A stretch of 64,000 bases of DNA, from positions 1,366,001 through 1,430,000 of the forward strand of contig NZ_CP015217.1 of the NCBI RefSeq assembly GCF_001729245.1. Reading direction: 5' to 3'. Position numbers and translations under genes: made by a program. Positions 27,301 to 39,257 of this stretch are shown one piece after another. A model generated the notes under the pieces. The model was not told the origin of the DNA. It saw only the letters and a list, made by a program, of their open reading frames with translations, and searched no databases. Numbering within the stretch: the stretch's first letter is position 1; each line of letters begins with the position of its first letter. The DNA comes from Leptospira tipperaryensis. Lineage in GTDB: Bacteria > Spirochaetota > Leptospiria > Leptospirales > Leptospiraceae.

Positions 27301-29627
27301 GAAAGTTTTGCTGCGTTCCCCGCGAGAAGAGTGTAGTGTATAAAAAGATCGATTTCTTCCTTTGAGTTAAGAATTTTTTGAGCGCGTATGAGATGATTTG
27401 CGATTTCAGGAATTCTTTCCTGTTTGGGAGAACTCCGATCCGTACGAATCAAAATCCAGCCCAAACTTTTGTGGATCTCCGCGCGGTCTTCCGCACCGAT
27501 CGATTCGCTGATCACTTGATTGATCTTATCGTGAGAAAAACGAAACGTGATTCCGTCAAAGATAGAATTTTGATTAATATCTCTTTCGGTTTCATTTTTA
27601 AGAATTTGAAGAATCGGATAGAGACTCACTTGTGATTCTTGAAAGATGATGATTCCTCGTTTGATACATTCTCGGATTCCGGTTTCAATAATTTCGGGAG
27701 AATCTTGAAAATAACGAAAGAGTGTTCCGAGATCGAAAAGGCCTCCTATACACGCGGCGACTTTTAAAAATCTCAGGGTTTCTTCCGGAAGCCTTTTGAT
27801 TTCTTCCGTAAGAAGATCGAGTACGTTTTCGGTAACAGTTTTCTTAATGATCTGATCCCAGTCAAGGCTCCAGATCCCCGAACTTTTCTGATATTGTATA
27901 AAGGATTCCGTATAAAGAGTATTAAAAAACTGATTTAGAAAAAAAGGATTTCCGTTTGTCTTTTGGTAGAGGATGTCTGTGAGTTTTTCAGTGTCTTCCG
28001 GCTTGAGATCCAAACTGTCCGAGACAAAATTTTGAATCATCGTTCGATCCAGAGGTTTTAAGGATATTTCCTGAAGAAGAATCTCCGAGCTTAATAATTT
28101 ATTTCTAAACTGATTTAGAAAATCCGAATTCTCCTCTTCGTTTCTGCAGATAAATACGAAGAGCATTCCTTCCCAATCGGTCTGTCTCGATATGAATTCG
28201 ATGAGCGCGATGGAAGCCGGGTCGGCCCATTGGATATCATCTAACACAAGTAAGGCGGGACTCCTTCGATTAAAACAGATCGAAAGAAATCGAAGAATGA
28301 CGATAAACAAAAATTGGTCGTCTTTTTGACTCGGACTTTCCGTGGGTTCCGGAGAGATTCCGATCAAACTTCGGATTTCCGGTATGAGTTGAACGAGAAG
28401 TTGTATGTTTTCTCCGAGAGTTTCTCTCATCCCTCTTCTTAAACTCTGAATCTCATACTCGGATTGAGTTAGGAGGTGATTGGAAAGTTCCACCAGAATT
28501 TGTCTGAGTGCGTAGTAGGGGATTTCCTTTTTGTCCTCGTCAAACTTTCCTTTAAAGATTCGTAATGCGTTAAAATCGGTTGAAAATACTGAATCCATCA
28601 CAAGAGAGGTTTTGCCGGTTCCGGATTTTCCCTTGATAAGAATCGAAGCTCGAACACCCGCGTAGATAGAAGCGATCGAATCTTCTATTATTTTTTTTTC
28701 ACCGTCTCTTCCATATAATTTTTCGGTGATTCTAAACTTGTCTTTTTTCTCCGTGGAAGCTGGGATAAATTCTAAGATACTCTGGCTGGAACGGATCGAA
28801 TCGTATAAAATTTTGAGATCGTTGGAAAGCGTTTCTAATGCGAAATATCTTTCTTCCGGCATCTTAGAAAGAAGTTTCATAACCAGATTTGAAATCGGAA
28901 TTGGAACTTCTTTTTTTCTTTCGTGAACTGGAACCGGAACTCTTGCGATATGAGAATGAATGATTTCGAGCGGATCATTGGATTCGAACGGAGGTTTGCC
29001 AGTAAGAATCTGATAAAAGAGCGCTCCCAAGGAATAGCCGTCCGATCGAAAGTCTACGGTCCGATTCATTCTTCCCGTTCTTTCCGGAGAGCAATAGGCG
29101 AGTAACGTAGGTGATATCTGAAGAGGCGCGAGATTTCCTTTTTCCCCGATGAGGAGGGAAGAAGAGCCGAGCCACGCGAGAGTGGATTTCCCGGTATCGG
29201 AATTGTAAAAGAAAGAATTTGGACTGATTTGGTTGTGAAGGATTCCTTTGGAATGAAGCGCGATCAGATTGTCCGTGACCGATATCGCGATCTGTAAAAA
29301 TTCCTGAATCGGCAGCGAATCCACTTTGTTCAGATGATCTCCAAGCAAAGAAGACTCGATGTTTTCGTAGACAAGACAATATTTATCTTGGATTCTTAAA
29401 AGCCTCTGAGGTTTTAGAATTTGATCGTTCTCAACCAGCTTTCCGATTTCGTACTCGTTTAAAAAATAAAACGAGTCTTCCTCTTTGATTTTATCCCTCT
29501 GGATCCGAAGAATTTTGGTTTCGGACTCTTCCTCTAAAACTCCTCTGCAAACGGTGGATACATGGTCTTCTAATAGTATTTCCCTGATTCGGAAGGAAGA
29601 AGACTTAGTTTCCGTTCGAAAGGACAT
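24336..29627 (-). CDS. Giant signalling protein: pseudokinase-AAA/STAND-TPR-GAF-SpoIIE phosphatase
   Basis: 1763 residues, cytoplasmic. (1) Residues ~15-275, Ser/Thr-kinase fold, kept at CSPERTGRMNRTVDFRSDGY and GALFYQILTGKPPF, but the catalytic loop is HNQ (131-133, not HRD), the DFG site is WLG (152-154) and the Gly-rich loop is absent, so it is probably a pseudokinase. (2) AAA/STAND ATPase with Walker A GKSGTGKT (333-340) and Walker B LLVLDDIQWADPAS. (3) A long helical, TPR-like section to ~1340. (4) GAF domain (~1370-1510, LLCLPITKQGKILSILYLEN). (5) Coiled linker and PP2C/SpoIIE phosphatase with all metal Asp blocks (DEVGGDFYD, FVADATGHGVQAA, LFTDGIYEQ, DDLTLIII). Starts three bases after the membrane protein gene, so it is the third gene of the oxygenase operon. 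Confidence 0.93.
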   Translation of the reverse strand: MSFRTETKSSSFRIREILLEDHVSTVCRGVLEEESETKILRIQRDKIKEEDSFYFLNEYEIGKLVENDQILKPQRLLRIQDKYCLVYENIESSLLGDHLNKVDSLPIQEFLQIAISVTDNLIALHSKGILHNQISPNSFFYNSDTGKSTLAWLGSSSLLIGEKGNLAPLQISPTLLAYCSPERTGRMNRTVDFRSDGYSLGALFYQILTGKPPFESNDPLEIIHSHIARVPVPVHERKKEVPIPISNLVMKLLSKMPEERYFALETLSNDLKILYDSIRSSQSILEFIPASTEKKDKFRITEKLYGRDGEKKIIEDSIASIYAGVRASILIKGKSGTGKTSLVMDSVFSTDFNALRIFKGKFDEDKKEIPYYALRQILVELSNHLLTQSEYEIQSLRRGMRETLGENIQLLVQLIPEIRSLIGISPEPTESPSQKDDQFLFIVILRFLSICFNRRSPALLVLDDIQWADPASIALIEFISRQTDWEGMLFVFICRNEEENSDFLNQFRNKLLSSEILLQEISLKPLDRTMIQNFVSDSLDLKPEDTEKLTDILYQKTNGNPFFLNQFFNTLYTESFIQYQKSSGIWSLDWDQIIKKTVTENVLDLLTEEIKRLPEETLRFLKVAACIGGLFDLGTLFRYFQDSPEIIETGIRECIKRGIIIFQESQVSLYPILQILKNETERDINQNSIFDGITFRFSHDKINQVISESIGAEDRAEIHKSLGWILIRTDRSSPKQERIPEIANHLIRAQKILNSKEEIDLFIHYTLLAGNAAKLSAAFNTAYSLFTLLKRKITEESWIERKEQTVQIYKSLAESAYFLSKTSEAENVVQVLLDHLNDPIEIADVRLMQLEVMNIKNDLEGAYKVGIKALQSMGEDFPERPGVFILLFEFLKTIFYQRGRSPESLEKAKRNQDPYKIEVINILTNMLNYGKHFDSKLFVFLFLKLMNITLKEGNSQVSFFGYAGFGSLVFAITGNFQTSLRYWKLGEHTLSIFNSDRLRGRFLFGKNMLLDYFQNPFSKLVLLAEEAYQKNIQYGDYLWAAFSIISHSIYQLYHSENSESYREVLIKDAKRAENLNYEITYAILASSDYFIKSLEGPAKPNVAYKDQEVSLETFENKILIPCGNGTAFAWYAVLRGKETYLHGEWEEGLNTFARFKEDLERSRTIFLYSEYRFYKSLHLIRFAQSGSKLSWLDRFFIRGSISLFKTWSKVYPINFLTHYYILKAEYSNFIRDLKTAESCFEKALSSLSKTETNLRKAIVNEHAGSWEVSRGRKQYGNYLLKLAQKQYRSWGASRKADLIQANREHLEDEPGFLLHTREEALLDTILKSADNLDLRSVLKSSQSISGIIEQDELLKKMMRTIMENAGATRGFLILPRQNGLYVETGQDIEESENVLPESLLLDEAGELLPVELVYYSYRSGQRILLGNASKESLYSLNSYIATHQPKSLLCLPITKQGKILSILYLENRLTYGVFDEHRLEILEILSSQAAISLENAKLYDDITRLNFELEKKVESRTQELMQSLKIIQKDLLYSKKIQRSILPEHPVLAGILYSVSYQPMDEVGGDFYDLFEFKPGVYRFFVADATGHGVQAALITMAIKSEYEHLKKVHKSPADLLKELNFVILEKFKTLYLTCIVADINVKNHTLEYSSAGHPAQILLRERNAEWMHKTGAILGLKKDYEYYSEKIKIRTGDRIFLFTDGIYEQFNSSKSEYGEARFLESIRTSDLSTTESQLVRIQKDLNEFLQGSPIQDDLTLIIIEVL

Positions 29628-29630
29628 CTT

Positions 29631-30296
29631 TTAGGTTCTACGTTTGGAAAAGATGTAAACGTAATATGCGTCCGCGATAAAAACCAAAACACCCAGACAA
29701 AGAACAAAGTATTCTTTCGGGAAATAGAGAAACAAGAACACGGTAAAAAACACGGTTCCTAAAAATTTGCACCATGCGATCGGGTATGAAAATAGTTTAG
29801 AATTCCCCATGCTCAAAAATAAAACCGGATACATTCCCGATATAAAGAGATTGAGAATATAAGCGGAATTGGAACCTGTAAAAAGATCGTATCGATTGAT
29901 GTAATAGGTGTAGATCAAGGCTCCCCAGGAAATCAATAAGACTAACAGTAAAAGTCTATATTCTAAAATACTGATGGATGTTCTAAATTGTTTCTGTCCG
30001 TATCGAAATACGTTGATAAAGATAAAAATATCCAGAACAAACGCGATCTTATAACCCCAGTTTAATACGATTCCCATGTCCTCCTGGATCACAAACCCCC
30101 AGAGGAACTCCCAGATTATATTTCCACAGGCGATAAACACCGGCATTTCTATAAATTGTTTTCGATTGGAATCGGCGATTAAGGCGTAATAGACGTAAGC
30201 CCAAAGAATCACTCCCAAAAATAAAAAGAAGTTTTCGAGCGGAGTGAATTTTCCAAGGTAATAAGGGTCGGTTAGAATTTTTTGCCAGAATTCCAT
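29631..30296 (-). CDS. Seven-helix membrane protein resembling Pyr4-type terpene cyclases
   Basis: 221 residues with about seven hydrophobic helices and short loops. The segment EMPVFIACGNIIWEFLWGFV followed by LDIFIFINVFRYGQKQF matches the pattern I know from fungal membrane terpene cyclases (MP..AL..N..WE...; LD......YG), and Glu63 in the WE motif and Asp209 in the last helix (FIADAYYVY) fall where that family has its two acidic catalytic residues. This is family knowledge plus pattern match, not a search. GGGGAG precedes ATG 30296, five bases after the oxygenase stop, and the next gene follows by three bases. Alternatively an unassigned integral membrane protein. Confidence 0.75.
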   Translation of the reverse strand: MEFWQKILTDPYYLGKFTPLENFFLFLGVILWAYVYYALIADSNRKQFIEMPVFIACGNIIWEFLWGFVIQEDMGIVLNWGYKIAFVLDIFIFINVFRYGQKQFRTSISILEYRLLLLVLLISWGALIYTYYINRYDLFTGSNSAYILNLFISGMYPVLFLSMGNSKLFSYPIAWCKFLGTVFFTVFLFLYFPKEYFVLCLGVLVFIADAYYVYIFSKRRT

Positions 30297-30301
30297 GGTC
30301 G

Positions 30302-31420
30302 TTATACTCCCCAGTTTCCTTTCAGAGAAGGAGGAATTTCAAATTTTGCTTTTTTACCTTTATAGTAAAAGTGATCCATCCCTAGGATAAGTTTGGATGA
30401 AAAATGAGAAACAAGTTTTTGAAAATGATCGTTTTTGCTCAGAGTTTTGTCGAAGTCCATTATGATTTTCTCAAGGATTTCTCCTAAGACTTCTTTTTCT
30501 TCCCAGGGTAACCCTAATACGAGACAGTTTTCTTTTCCTAAATAACTCTGAAGAAAGTAGAGCGGAACTCCATCCAATAAATTTCCAGGCAACATATATT
30601 CCATAAAATCCAAAAGGGATTTGGCAAGAATTTTCCCGGCTTCCGATGTCTTTCTCTGTTCTTGGAAGATCGCAAGTCCGATAGCATACGCGTCCTCGTA
30701 TTTTTCGGGAGTGAGTTCCGGAAGAACACCCATGATATGTCCCACAACTCTCCAGAGATGAATAAACGCATTCTTTTCCTCTAAAGTAAGCACGATACCC
30801 GAGAAGGCGAGTCCGTCCAAGATCAAACTCGAAAAAGCTTGAAGAGTTCCGGCCATATCTTCTTGATTGATCGGCTCTCCCCATTCTAAATTCCATGGTC
30901 CTGATTGTTTTATAAAATGCCTGATGGACGCGTGCATGAGTCTTACCTTCTGTGCGACTCGGATCCCGTCTCCTTTTGCGGAAAGTCCGCCTTCTTGCAA
31001 AACAGAGACAACAAACTGAGTCGTTTCCATCAGTCTTCGATAAACTTTGTCCGTAGATCCGTTTTGTTCCACGAGTCTTCCGGTATGAATGAGCACCTCC
31101 GCTCCGTAAGCGCAGGTGTAACTCATCGGTAAGGACTTACAACAGAGAATCATTAGAATCTGAGGTCCAAAAGAAGTAAAAATCTTTTCAGCGATTGAGA
31201 TCTGTTTCTGGTCGACCCACTCGGGTAACACGCTCGTCTTCTCGAAGTAATCTTTGAAATAGTCCGGAAGCTCCGAAGGAATCGGTGCGAAGTTCTTGGT
31301 AAGAGTATTGAACAGTATTAAGCTTTTTAGTTTATCCGGATCTCCAGATTGAAAGTAATCCTCTACGATCTGATCCGCGTAAGGATCGGTCACAGTTCTA
31401 TATTTCGTAAAATTTTGCAT
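30302..31420 (-). CDS. DUF2236 oxygenase (MpaB / rubber-oxygenase Lcp family)
   Basis: 372 residues, soluble alpha-helical. The core [17 protein letters not shown] (155-170; K158, R160, H163) and [20 protein letters not shown] (221-240; R224, H228) are the family's conserved blocks. Known members are haem b enzymes: Lcp cleaves polyisoprene, and MpaB cleaves a farnesyl side chain in mycophenolic acid synthesis. Substrate here is unknown; the adjacent terpene-cyclase-like gene points to an isoprenoid. No signal peptide is visible. ATG at 31420 follows AAGGAAAG. First gene of the three-gene operon, divergent from a FadL-type channel with only ~100 bases between start codons, so the promoters are shared or abutting. 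Confidence 0.85.
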   Translation of the reverse strand: MQNFTKYRTVTDPYADQIVEDYFQSGDPDKLKSLILFNTLTKNFAPIPSELPDYFKDYFEKTSVLPEWVDQKQISIAEKIFTSFGPQILMILCCKSLPMSYTCAYGAEVLIHTGRLVEQNGSTDKVYRRLMETTQFVVSVLQEGGLSAKGDGIRVAQKVRLMHASIRHFIKQSGPWNLEWGEPINQEDMAGTLQAFSSLILDGLAFSGIVLTLEEKNAFIHLWRVVGHIMGVLPELTPEKYEDAYAIGLAIFQEQRKTSEAGKILAKSLLDFMEYMLPGNLLDGVPLYFLQSYLGKENCLVLGLPWEEKEVLGEILEKIIMDFDKTLSKNDHFQKLVSHFSSKLILGMDHFYYKGKKAKFEIPPSLKGNWGV

Positions 31421-31517
31421 TGAACTTTCCTTAATTGAGTCACAAAGTTTCCATATCCTGGATACGGTGAAAAGAAAAATAACTTTCCAAAATTCTAAAA
31501 TTAGAAAGAGTTTGCCA

Positions 31518-32927
<1,410 letters not shown>

Positions 32928-32993
32928 AAGTCCTTTCGTTTTTTGTCCTTCTCTTCTTGACCTTGTCGGCCTCAAGGTTTTATCTATCCGTCA

Positions 32994-33674
32994 ATGACTT
33001 CGATGGATTGGGAAACGATTCGATATCCGGTCCTATTGACCTTGGGCGTAAGCGCGCTTTCCACTTTGATCGCGACCACCTTGGGAGTGTTAGGCGCCTA
33101 TCTTCTATCCAAGTCTAAATTTTTTGGAAAAGAGTTGGTAGATTCGATTCTTACACTTCCTCTTGTTTTACCGCCTACGGTTCTCGGTTATTACTTATTG
33201 GTTCTTTTGGGAAGAAACGGATTTGTAGGATCTTTTTTGTCCGATCTCTTCCACTTCAGCGTTTTATTTCATTGGTCGGGAGCGGTCATTGCTTCGATCC
33301 TAGTTTCTTTCCCGTTGGTCTATCGAGCTGCGAGAGCTGCCTTAGAAGACGTGGATTCCGATTTGGAAGACACGGCGAGGACTTTGGGAAAAGGGAACTT
33401 TGTCATCTTTTGGGAAATTCTTCTTCCTCTTTCTTGGAGAGGAATTCTTGCCGGTGCGATGCTCGCGTATGCAAGAGGAATGGGAGAATTCGGCGCGACC
33501 CTTATGATCGCGGGTAATATTCCGAAAAGGACACAAACCCTTTCTCTTGCGATCTATGACGCGGTTCAAGCGGGGAATGAGTCCGTTGCGTTCTATCTTG
33601 TGGTGTTGACTTCGATTCTTTCCGTCGTCATCCTTACCGTCTCTACAAAACTTTTCAAAAAATCTCACTGGTAA
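32994..33674 (+). CDS. modB: Molybdate ABC transporter permease
   Basis: 226-residue inner-membrane permease with about five helices. PLVLPPTVLGYYLLVLLG and the EAA loop region with DLEDTARTLGKGNFVIFWEI, then ARGMGEFGATLMIAGNIPKRTQTLSLAIYD are diagnostic of ModB. Start ATG 32994 lacks a good ribosome site; ATG three codons on is equally possible. The permease comes first, before the binding protein. Confidence 0.93.
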   Translation: MTSMDWETIRYPVLLTLGVSALSTLIATTLGVLGAYLLSKSKFFGKELVDSILTLPLVLPPTVLGYYLLVLLGRNGFVGSFLSDLFHFSVLFHWSGAVIASILVSFPLVYRAARAALEDVDSDLEDTARTLGKGNFVIFWEILLPLSWRGILAGAMLAYARGMGEFGATLMIAGNIPKRTQTLSLAIYDAVQAGNESVAFYLVVLTSILSVVILTVSTKLFKKSHW

Positions 33675-33691
33675 AATTAGAAAAACAGAAT

Positions 33692-34462
33692 ATGCAAAAA
33701 ATTAAGATTATCGTTTTGTTTTGGTTTCTCTCCTTTTTATCTCCGATTTTCGGAGAAACAAAAAAGCAAATTATAGTTTCGGCGGCTTCCAGTTTGACTC
33801 AGGCCTTTACGGAAATCGGAGAAGCCTTTGAAAAGAAACATTCGACAAAGGTTTTTTTTAACTTTGCGGCTTCCGGTGTTTTACTCCAGCAGATAGAAAA
33901 CGGAGCTCCCGCAGACGTATTCGCTTCGGCGGATCAGGAAACCGTGGAAAAAGGATCTGAGAAAAAGCTCTTCGATCTGAAATCAAAAAAGAATTTTGTT
34001 GGGAATCGACTGATTCTCGTTGTGCCCGCGGACAGATCTTCGAAGATTCAATCGCTTTCCGATCTCAAAGAAGAGTTTGTTCAAAGGATTGCTCTTGGAA
34101 ATGTCCTTACGGTTCCGGCGGGAAGATATGCGAAAGAGGTTCTGGAGAAGGAAGGAATCTATAAGATTCTGGAAGGCAAATTGATTCCCGGAGAAAACGT
34201 AAGACAGGTTTTGGATTATGTTGCGAGGGGAGAAGTGGAAGCGGGTTTTGTATATAAGACCGACGCGATGCTTATGAAGGAAAATGTAAAGATCGCCGTT
34301 GCAGATCTAAAAACCAGACCGATCCTCTATCCGGTTGTAATCGTATCAAAAACTTCTTTACCAAAAGAGTCCAAACTTTTTGTAGAATTTTTATTTTCTC
34401 CGGAAGCACAGAAAATTTTCCAAAAGTTTCATTTTGCAAAAGGAGAATCGAATTGGAAGTAG
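33692..34462 (+). CDS. modA: Molybdate ABC transporter substrate-binding protein
   Basis: 256 residues with a signal peptide (MQKIKIIVLFWFLSFLSPIFG). The mature start VSAASSLTQAFTEIGEAFEK, NFAASGVLLQQIENGAPADV and FASADQETVEKGSEK are the classic ModA ligand loops (Ser in AASS and AASG, and Ala-Asp). ALGNVLTVPAGRYAKEVLE and GEVEAGFVYKTDAM complete it. It lies 17 bases after modB. Confidence 0.95.
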   Translation: MQKIKIIVLFWFLSFLSPIFGETKKQIIVSAASSLTQAFTEIGEAFEKKHSTKVFFNFAASGVLLQQIENGAPADVFASADQETVEKGSEKKLFDLKSKKNFVGNRLILVVPADRSSKIQSLSDLKEEFVQRIALGNVLTVPAGRYAKEVLEKEGIYKILEGKLIPGENVRQVLDYVARGEVEAGFVYKTDAMLMKENVKIAVADLKTRPILYPVVIVSKTSLPKESKLFVEFLFSPEAQKIFQKFHFAKGESNWK

Positions 34463-34538
34463 TTTTGAAACGATTGTTGATAACTGTTTTTGAAAAAGAG
34501 GCGATCCGCAGTTTGAAACCGGAGACGAGAAAACCAAA

Positions 34539-35246
34539 GTGTCGCTTGAAATAAAAATTCAAAAAACGTTACGTGATCAAGATCGAAAATTCTTTCTTGA
34601 TCTTGATTTTTCATTTCAAAAAGATTTTTTACTGATCTACGGTCCTTCCGGAGCCGGTAAAACCCTGACTTTGAAAACGATTGCGGGTTTGATCCGTCCG
34701 GATGAGGGAATGATTTCGCTTAACAATAGAACGTTTTTTGACTCGAAAAAGAAGTTCGATCTTCCGGTTCAAAAACGAAACATCGGTTATCTCCCGCAAG
34801 GGTATTCTCTTTTTCCCCATCTTTCGGTGCGAAAGAATTTGGAATTTCCTCTAAAGGAAACGTTTTCTTGGAGATTAAAAGCGGACGATGCAAAAAAAAT
34901 CGATGAAATATTAGAATTATTTGAAATAGAAAATCTCTCCGAAAGTTATCCAAAAAATCTTTCGGGTGGTCAGAAACAAAGAGTGGCACTCGCGAGAGCC
35001 CTCGTAAAACGGCCAGATCTTCTTCTTTTAGACGAGCCCTTTGCGGCCCTCAATATAGAACTAAAAAATCGGATGAGAGGGGAGTTGGAAAAAATACAAA
35101 AGCTCTATCGAATTCCGGTTCTAATCGTTTCTCACGATCAAAGCGATGTTTCCTTTTTTTCGGGAGAATCTCTTACGATCGAAAACGGAAGTATATTCCA
35201 AAAACTGAATTCTTCTAAAAAAAGAAAAATCAAAGGAAAAATTTAG
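34539..35246 (+). CDS. modC: Molybdate ABC transporter ATP-binding protein
   Basis: 235-residue ATPase, GTG start at 34539. Walker A GPSGAGKT, Q-loop LPQGYSLFPHLSVRKNL, signature LSGGQKQRVALARAL, Walker B LLLLDEPFAAL and switch His in VSHDQSDV. The usual ModC C-terminal TOBE/mop domain (~100 residues) is absent, so regulation by molybdate on the cytoplasmic side may be missing. Third gene of modBAC; 76 bases separate it from modA. It faces cysA, tail to tail. Confidence 0.9.
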   Translation: MSLEIKIQKTLRDQDRKFFLDLDFSFQKDFLLIYGPSGAGKTLTLKTIAGLIRPDEGMISLNNRTFFDSKKKFDLPVQKRNIGYLPQGYSLFPHLSVRKNLEFPLKETFSWRLKADDAKKIDEILELFEIENLSESYPKNLSGGQKQRVALARALVKRPDLLLLDEPFAALNIELKNRMRGELEKIQKLYRIPVLIVSHDQSDVSFFSGESLTIENGSIFQKLNSSKKRKIKGKI

Positions 35247-35319
35247 GTTTCTTAGAATTTAGTTCGGGTAGTCGCTTTTCTCTTTTAAGATCAAAGTCGA
35301 TTCCTATTTTACTCAAATC

Positions 35320-35334
35320 CGGACTTAAAGTCCG
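35320..35334. terminator. Palindrome between convergent modC and cysA
   Basis: CGGACTTAAAGTCCG is a perfect 15-base palindrome with CCTATTTT about ten bases before and TGTAA just after. A close relative stands at 55307-55321, also between convergent genes. Both may be bidirectional terminators or copies of a small repeat. Confidence 0.45.
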
Positions 35335-35437
35335 CTGTAAGTATTTTTTCGACCGTAAGCTTGTCATAAAAAATAATTCAAGCCGCGTAAACCGAAAGAA
35401 TCGAAACGAATACGAACAAAACCGGTGAACCCTAATT

Positions 35438-36508
35438 CTAAATCGTATAATCCTCTACGTAAACTTTTACCTTTCTAAAACGAATGTGAACCGTTTCTCC
35501 CGGCAACAAGTTAAGGTTTTGGAACTCGGTGGAGTTTAGTTGTGATTCTAAGATCGCGCCCGTATCCAAACGTTTGAGATCCACCTTTACGATTCTTCCG
35601 GTCGAATGAATGTATTGAATTTCAGCAGGGATCGTTTGCGCAGGGATCGCCTCTCTTAAAATTTCAACGTCATAAGGACGAACATAACCGACCGCGTTTG
35701 CGTTTTCAATTTCAGCGTGTTCGGGTGCCTCAACTTTGATTTCTCCGAGTTGTGTTTGTCCTCCTTGAACCCTTCCATGAAAAAGATTTACGTCTCCCAA
35801 AAAATGAAATACAAAGGAATTTTTCGGATGATTGTAAACTTCGTCAGGAGTTCCTACTTGTTCGATCTTACCGGATCGTAAGATTACGACTCGATCCGAA
35901 ACTTCCAAGGCTTCTTCCTGATCGTGAGTTACAAAGACACTCGTGATATGAATTTCATCGTGAAGACGTCGAAGCCAGTTTCTGAGTTCTTTTCTTACCT
36001 TTGCGTCAAGAGCCCCGAATGGTTCGTCTAACAGTAAAAAACGAGGCTCGATCGCGAGGGCTCTTGCGAGTGCGATCCTTTGTCTTTGTCCTCCGGAAAG
36101 TTCGTCGGGATACCGGTTGTGGAAATTTTCCAACTGAACGAGTTTCAAAAGACTCATCACCTTTTCTCGAATCGCTTCCTTACTCGGTCTTTCCGATTTC
36201 TTTCTAACTTCGAGGCCGAAGGCTATGTTTTCAAAGATGGTCATGTGACGAAAGAGGGCGTAGTGCTGGAATACAAAGCCGACTCCTCTGTCTTTTGCAT
36301 TTTTCTTGCCGACTTCCTTTCCTTCAAAGATCACTTCTCCGGAATCCGCTTCTTCGAGTCCCGCGATGATTCTTAAGAGCGTTGTTTTTCCGGAACCGGA
36401 AGGACCAAGAAGTGCGACCAATTCTCCGGAAGGAACTTCCAGAGATAAGTTATCGATTGCGGTAAAGTTTCCGAATCGTTTTACAATATTCTTAACTTCG
36501 ATTCCCAT
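35438..36508 (-). CDS. cysA: Sulfate/thiosulfate ABC transporter ATP-binding protein
   Basis: 356 residues. [20 protein letters not shown], Walker [10 protein letters not shown]-loop [19 protein letters not shown], signature [15 protein letters not shown], Walker [13 protein letters not shown] and switch His in [26 protein letters not shown] and [10 protein letters not shown] are the CysA-type C-terminal regulatory (TOBE-like) region. GGAGG precedes its ATG, two bases after cysW. Energises CysTW; sulfate enters cysteine and Fe-S synthesis. Confidence 0.95.
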   Translation of the reverse strand: MGIEVKNIVKRFGNFTAIDNLSLEVPSGELVALLGPSGSGKTTLLRIIAGLEEADSGEVIFEGKEVGKKNAKDRGVGFVFQHYALFRHMTIFENIAFGLEVRKKSERPSKEAIREKVMSLLKLVQLENFHNRYPDELSGGQRQRIALARALAIEPRFLLLDEPFGALDAKVRKELRNWLRRLHDEIHITSVFVTHDQEEALEVSDRVVILRSGKIEQVGTPDEVYNHPKNSFVFHFLGDVNLFHGRVQGGQTQLGEIKVEAPEHAEIENANAVGYVRPYDVEILREAIPAQTIPAEIQYIHSTGRIVKVDLKRLDTGAILESQLNSTEFQNLNLLPGETVHIRFRKVKVYVEDYTI

Positions 36509-36510
36509 AT

Positions 36511-37346
<836 letters not shown>

Positions 37347-37350
<4 letters not shown>

Positions 37351-38183
37351 CCCTTTCTCCTTGCCGTTATCGTCTGAAAAATATTAATACCTAATAATAT
37401 GCTAAAGGAGATTACGAGCATGATAAATGCGATTCCCGTCGCTTCCTCGTATTCGTATTGTTCGAGTTTGGTTACGATCAATAAGGGAAGAATTTCGGTT
37501 TTACCGGGAAGGTTTCCCGAGATAAATACGACGGACCCGTATTCTCCGATTCCCCGTGCAAACGCCATCGCCGCGCCCGTGATCAACGGAGGAAGTAGTT
37601 CCGGAAATATGATCTTTCTAAAAATTTGCCAACGATTGGCTCCGAGGCAATATGCGGATTCTTCCAGTTCTTTTGGAAATTCTTCCAGAACCGGTTGAAC
37701 CGTTCTTACCACAAAAGGAAATCCGATAAAGACGAGCGCGATGATGATTCCTATCGGAGTATATGCGATTTTGATTCCGTAGGGATCCAATAGTTTTCCG
37801 ATGATTCCGTTTTTTGCATAGATGGTGGTTAACGCGATCCCTGCGACCGCAGTGGGAAGTGTGAAAGGTAGATCGACTAACGAATCTAAAATCGACTTAC
37901 CGGGAAACTCGTAACGGACCAACACCCATGCGAATAAGAATCCTATAAATAAGTTTAAGAACGCCGCGATTGCTCCCGCGCCGAAACTTAAGTAGAGCGC
38001 GGACAAAATTCTTTCGTTTGTGAGAAGTTTCCAAAAACCGCTCCATCCGATCCCGGTACTTTTGAGGAAGAGCGCGCCTAACGGAATGATGACCAACAAA
38101 CTCAAGTAGGTTACGGTGAGGCCAAGGCTGATTCCGAAGGCCGACTTTCCGTAGGGTCTGGTTCTTACATTCAAAATGGACAC
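37347..38183 (-). CDS. cysT: Sulfate ABC transporter permease CysT (CysU)
   Basis: 278-residue partner permease. [76 protein letters not shown] and [18 protein letters not shown] identify CysT. It lies 25 bases after the first sulfate-binding gene, so sbp-cysT-cysW-cysA form one transcript. Confidence 0.95.
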
Positions 38184-38208
38184 TGGCTTTCTCTTTTTTA
38201 TTTTCTAT

Positions 38209-39219
38209 CTACTTCGAGTAGATTTGATCGAATATTCCGCCTTCGGCGAAATGTTTTTCTTGGGCTTTTTTCCAAGAACCCTCTACGTCTCTGATCGTAA
38301 ACAGTTTCAAATTCTTGAATATACTTTTATACTTTGCTAAAACCTTGGAATCGGTGGGACGATAGTAATTTTTTGCGATCACTTCCTGTCCTTCGGGAGT
38401 ATATAAATATTTCAGATAACTTTCGGCTACCTTGAGAGTTCCGTGTTTTTCGGCGTTCTTGGTTACGACTGCGACGGAAGGTTCAGCCAAAATGCTCACG
38501 CTTGGAAAGACAATTTCCACTTGGGAGTTCGGTTGGTTTGCGGTTTCTTTCAAGGCGAGGTGGGCTTCATTTTCCCAAGAGATCAGAACGTCTCCGATTC
38601 CTCTCTGAACAAATGTTGTCAAAGATCCTCTCGCCCCTGAATCCAAAACGAGAACGTTCTTATAGAGATTCTTAACAAACTCTTTTGCTTTTGCTTCGGA
38701 GCCGTATTCGCCTTTTGCAAAACCCCAGGCTGCGAGATAATTCCACCGTGCGCCTCCGCCGGTTTTAGGATTGGGAGTCACGACTCCGATTCCCGGTTTG
38801 ATAAGATCGTCCCAGTCTTTGATTCCTTTCGGATTTCCCTTTCTTACCAAAAGAACGATCGCGGATGTATAAGGCGAACTCTGGTGTGGAAGAAGATTCT
38901 CCCAATCGGTGGAAAGTAATTTTGATTTCTCGGCGATGGCTTCGATGTCCTGGGCCAAAGCGAGAGTTACTACGTCCGCTTCCAATCCGTCGATCACGGC
39001 TCTTGCTTGTTTGCCGGAACCTCCGTGAGACTGATTGACGATTAAGTCTTCTCCGGTTTGTTTTTTCCAATGTGCAACGAAGAGTTTATTGATTTGAGAA
39101 TAGAGTTCGCGAGTCGGATCGTAAGAAACGTTCAAGAGTTTTGTTTCCGAAAAAAGAACGGAAGAATCCGTGAGAAAGAAGATTGCGGTGAGTGTGAGTT
39201 TTGCTAGTTTTGAGTTCAT
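38209..39219 (-). CDS. sbp: Sulfate-binding periplasmic protein (copy 1)
   Basis: 336 residues with a signal peptide ([20 protein letters not shown], cleaved about residue 24). [20 protein letters not shown] and [20 protein letters not shown] supply sulfate-contacting residues; [20 protein letters not shown] and [22 protein letters not shown], with [10 protein letters not shown], are also canonical. ATG follows AGGAAC. First gene of the cysTWA transcript; a palindromic operator candidate lies about 40 bases upstream. Confidence 0.95.
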   Translation of the reverse strand: MNSKLAKLTLTAIFFLTDSSVLFSETKLLNVSYDPTRELYSQINKLFVAHWKKQTGEDLIVNQSHGGSGKQARAVIDGLEADVVTLALAQDIEAIAEKSKLLSTDWENLLPHQSSPYTSAIVLLVRKGNPKGIKDWDDLIKPGIGVVTPNPKTGGGARWNYLAAWGFAKGEYGSEAKAKEFVKNLYKNVLVLDSGARGSLTTFVQRGIGDVLISWENEAHLALKETANQPNSQVEIVFPSVSILAEPSVAVVTKNAEKHGTLKVAESYLKYLYTPEGQEVIAKNYYRPTDSKVLAKYKSIFKNLKLFTIRDVEGSWKKAQEKHFAEGGIFDQIYSK

Positions 39220-39257
39220 ATTGATCGTTCCTGGATTCTTTTCTACAACAAAGTGAA

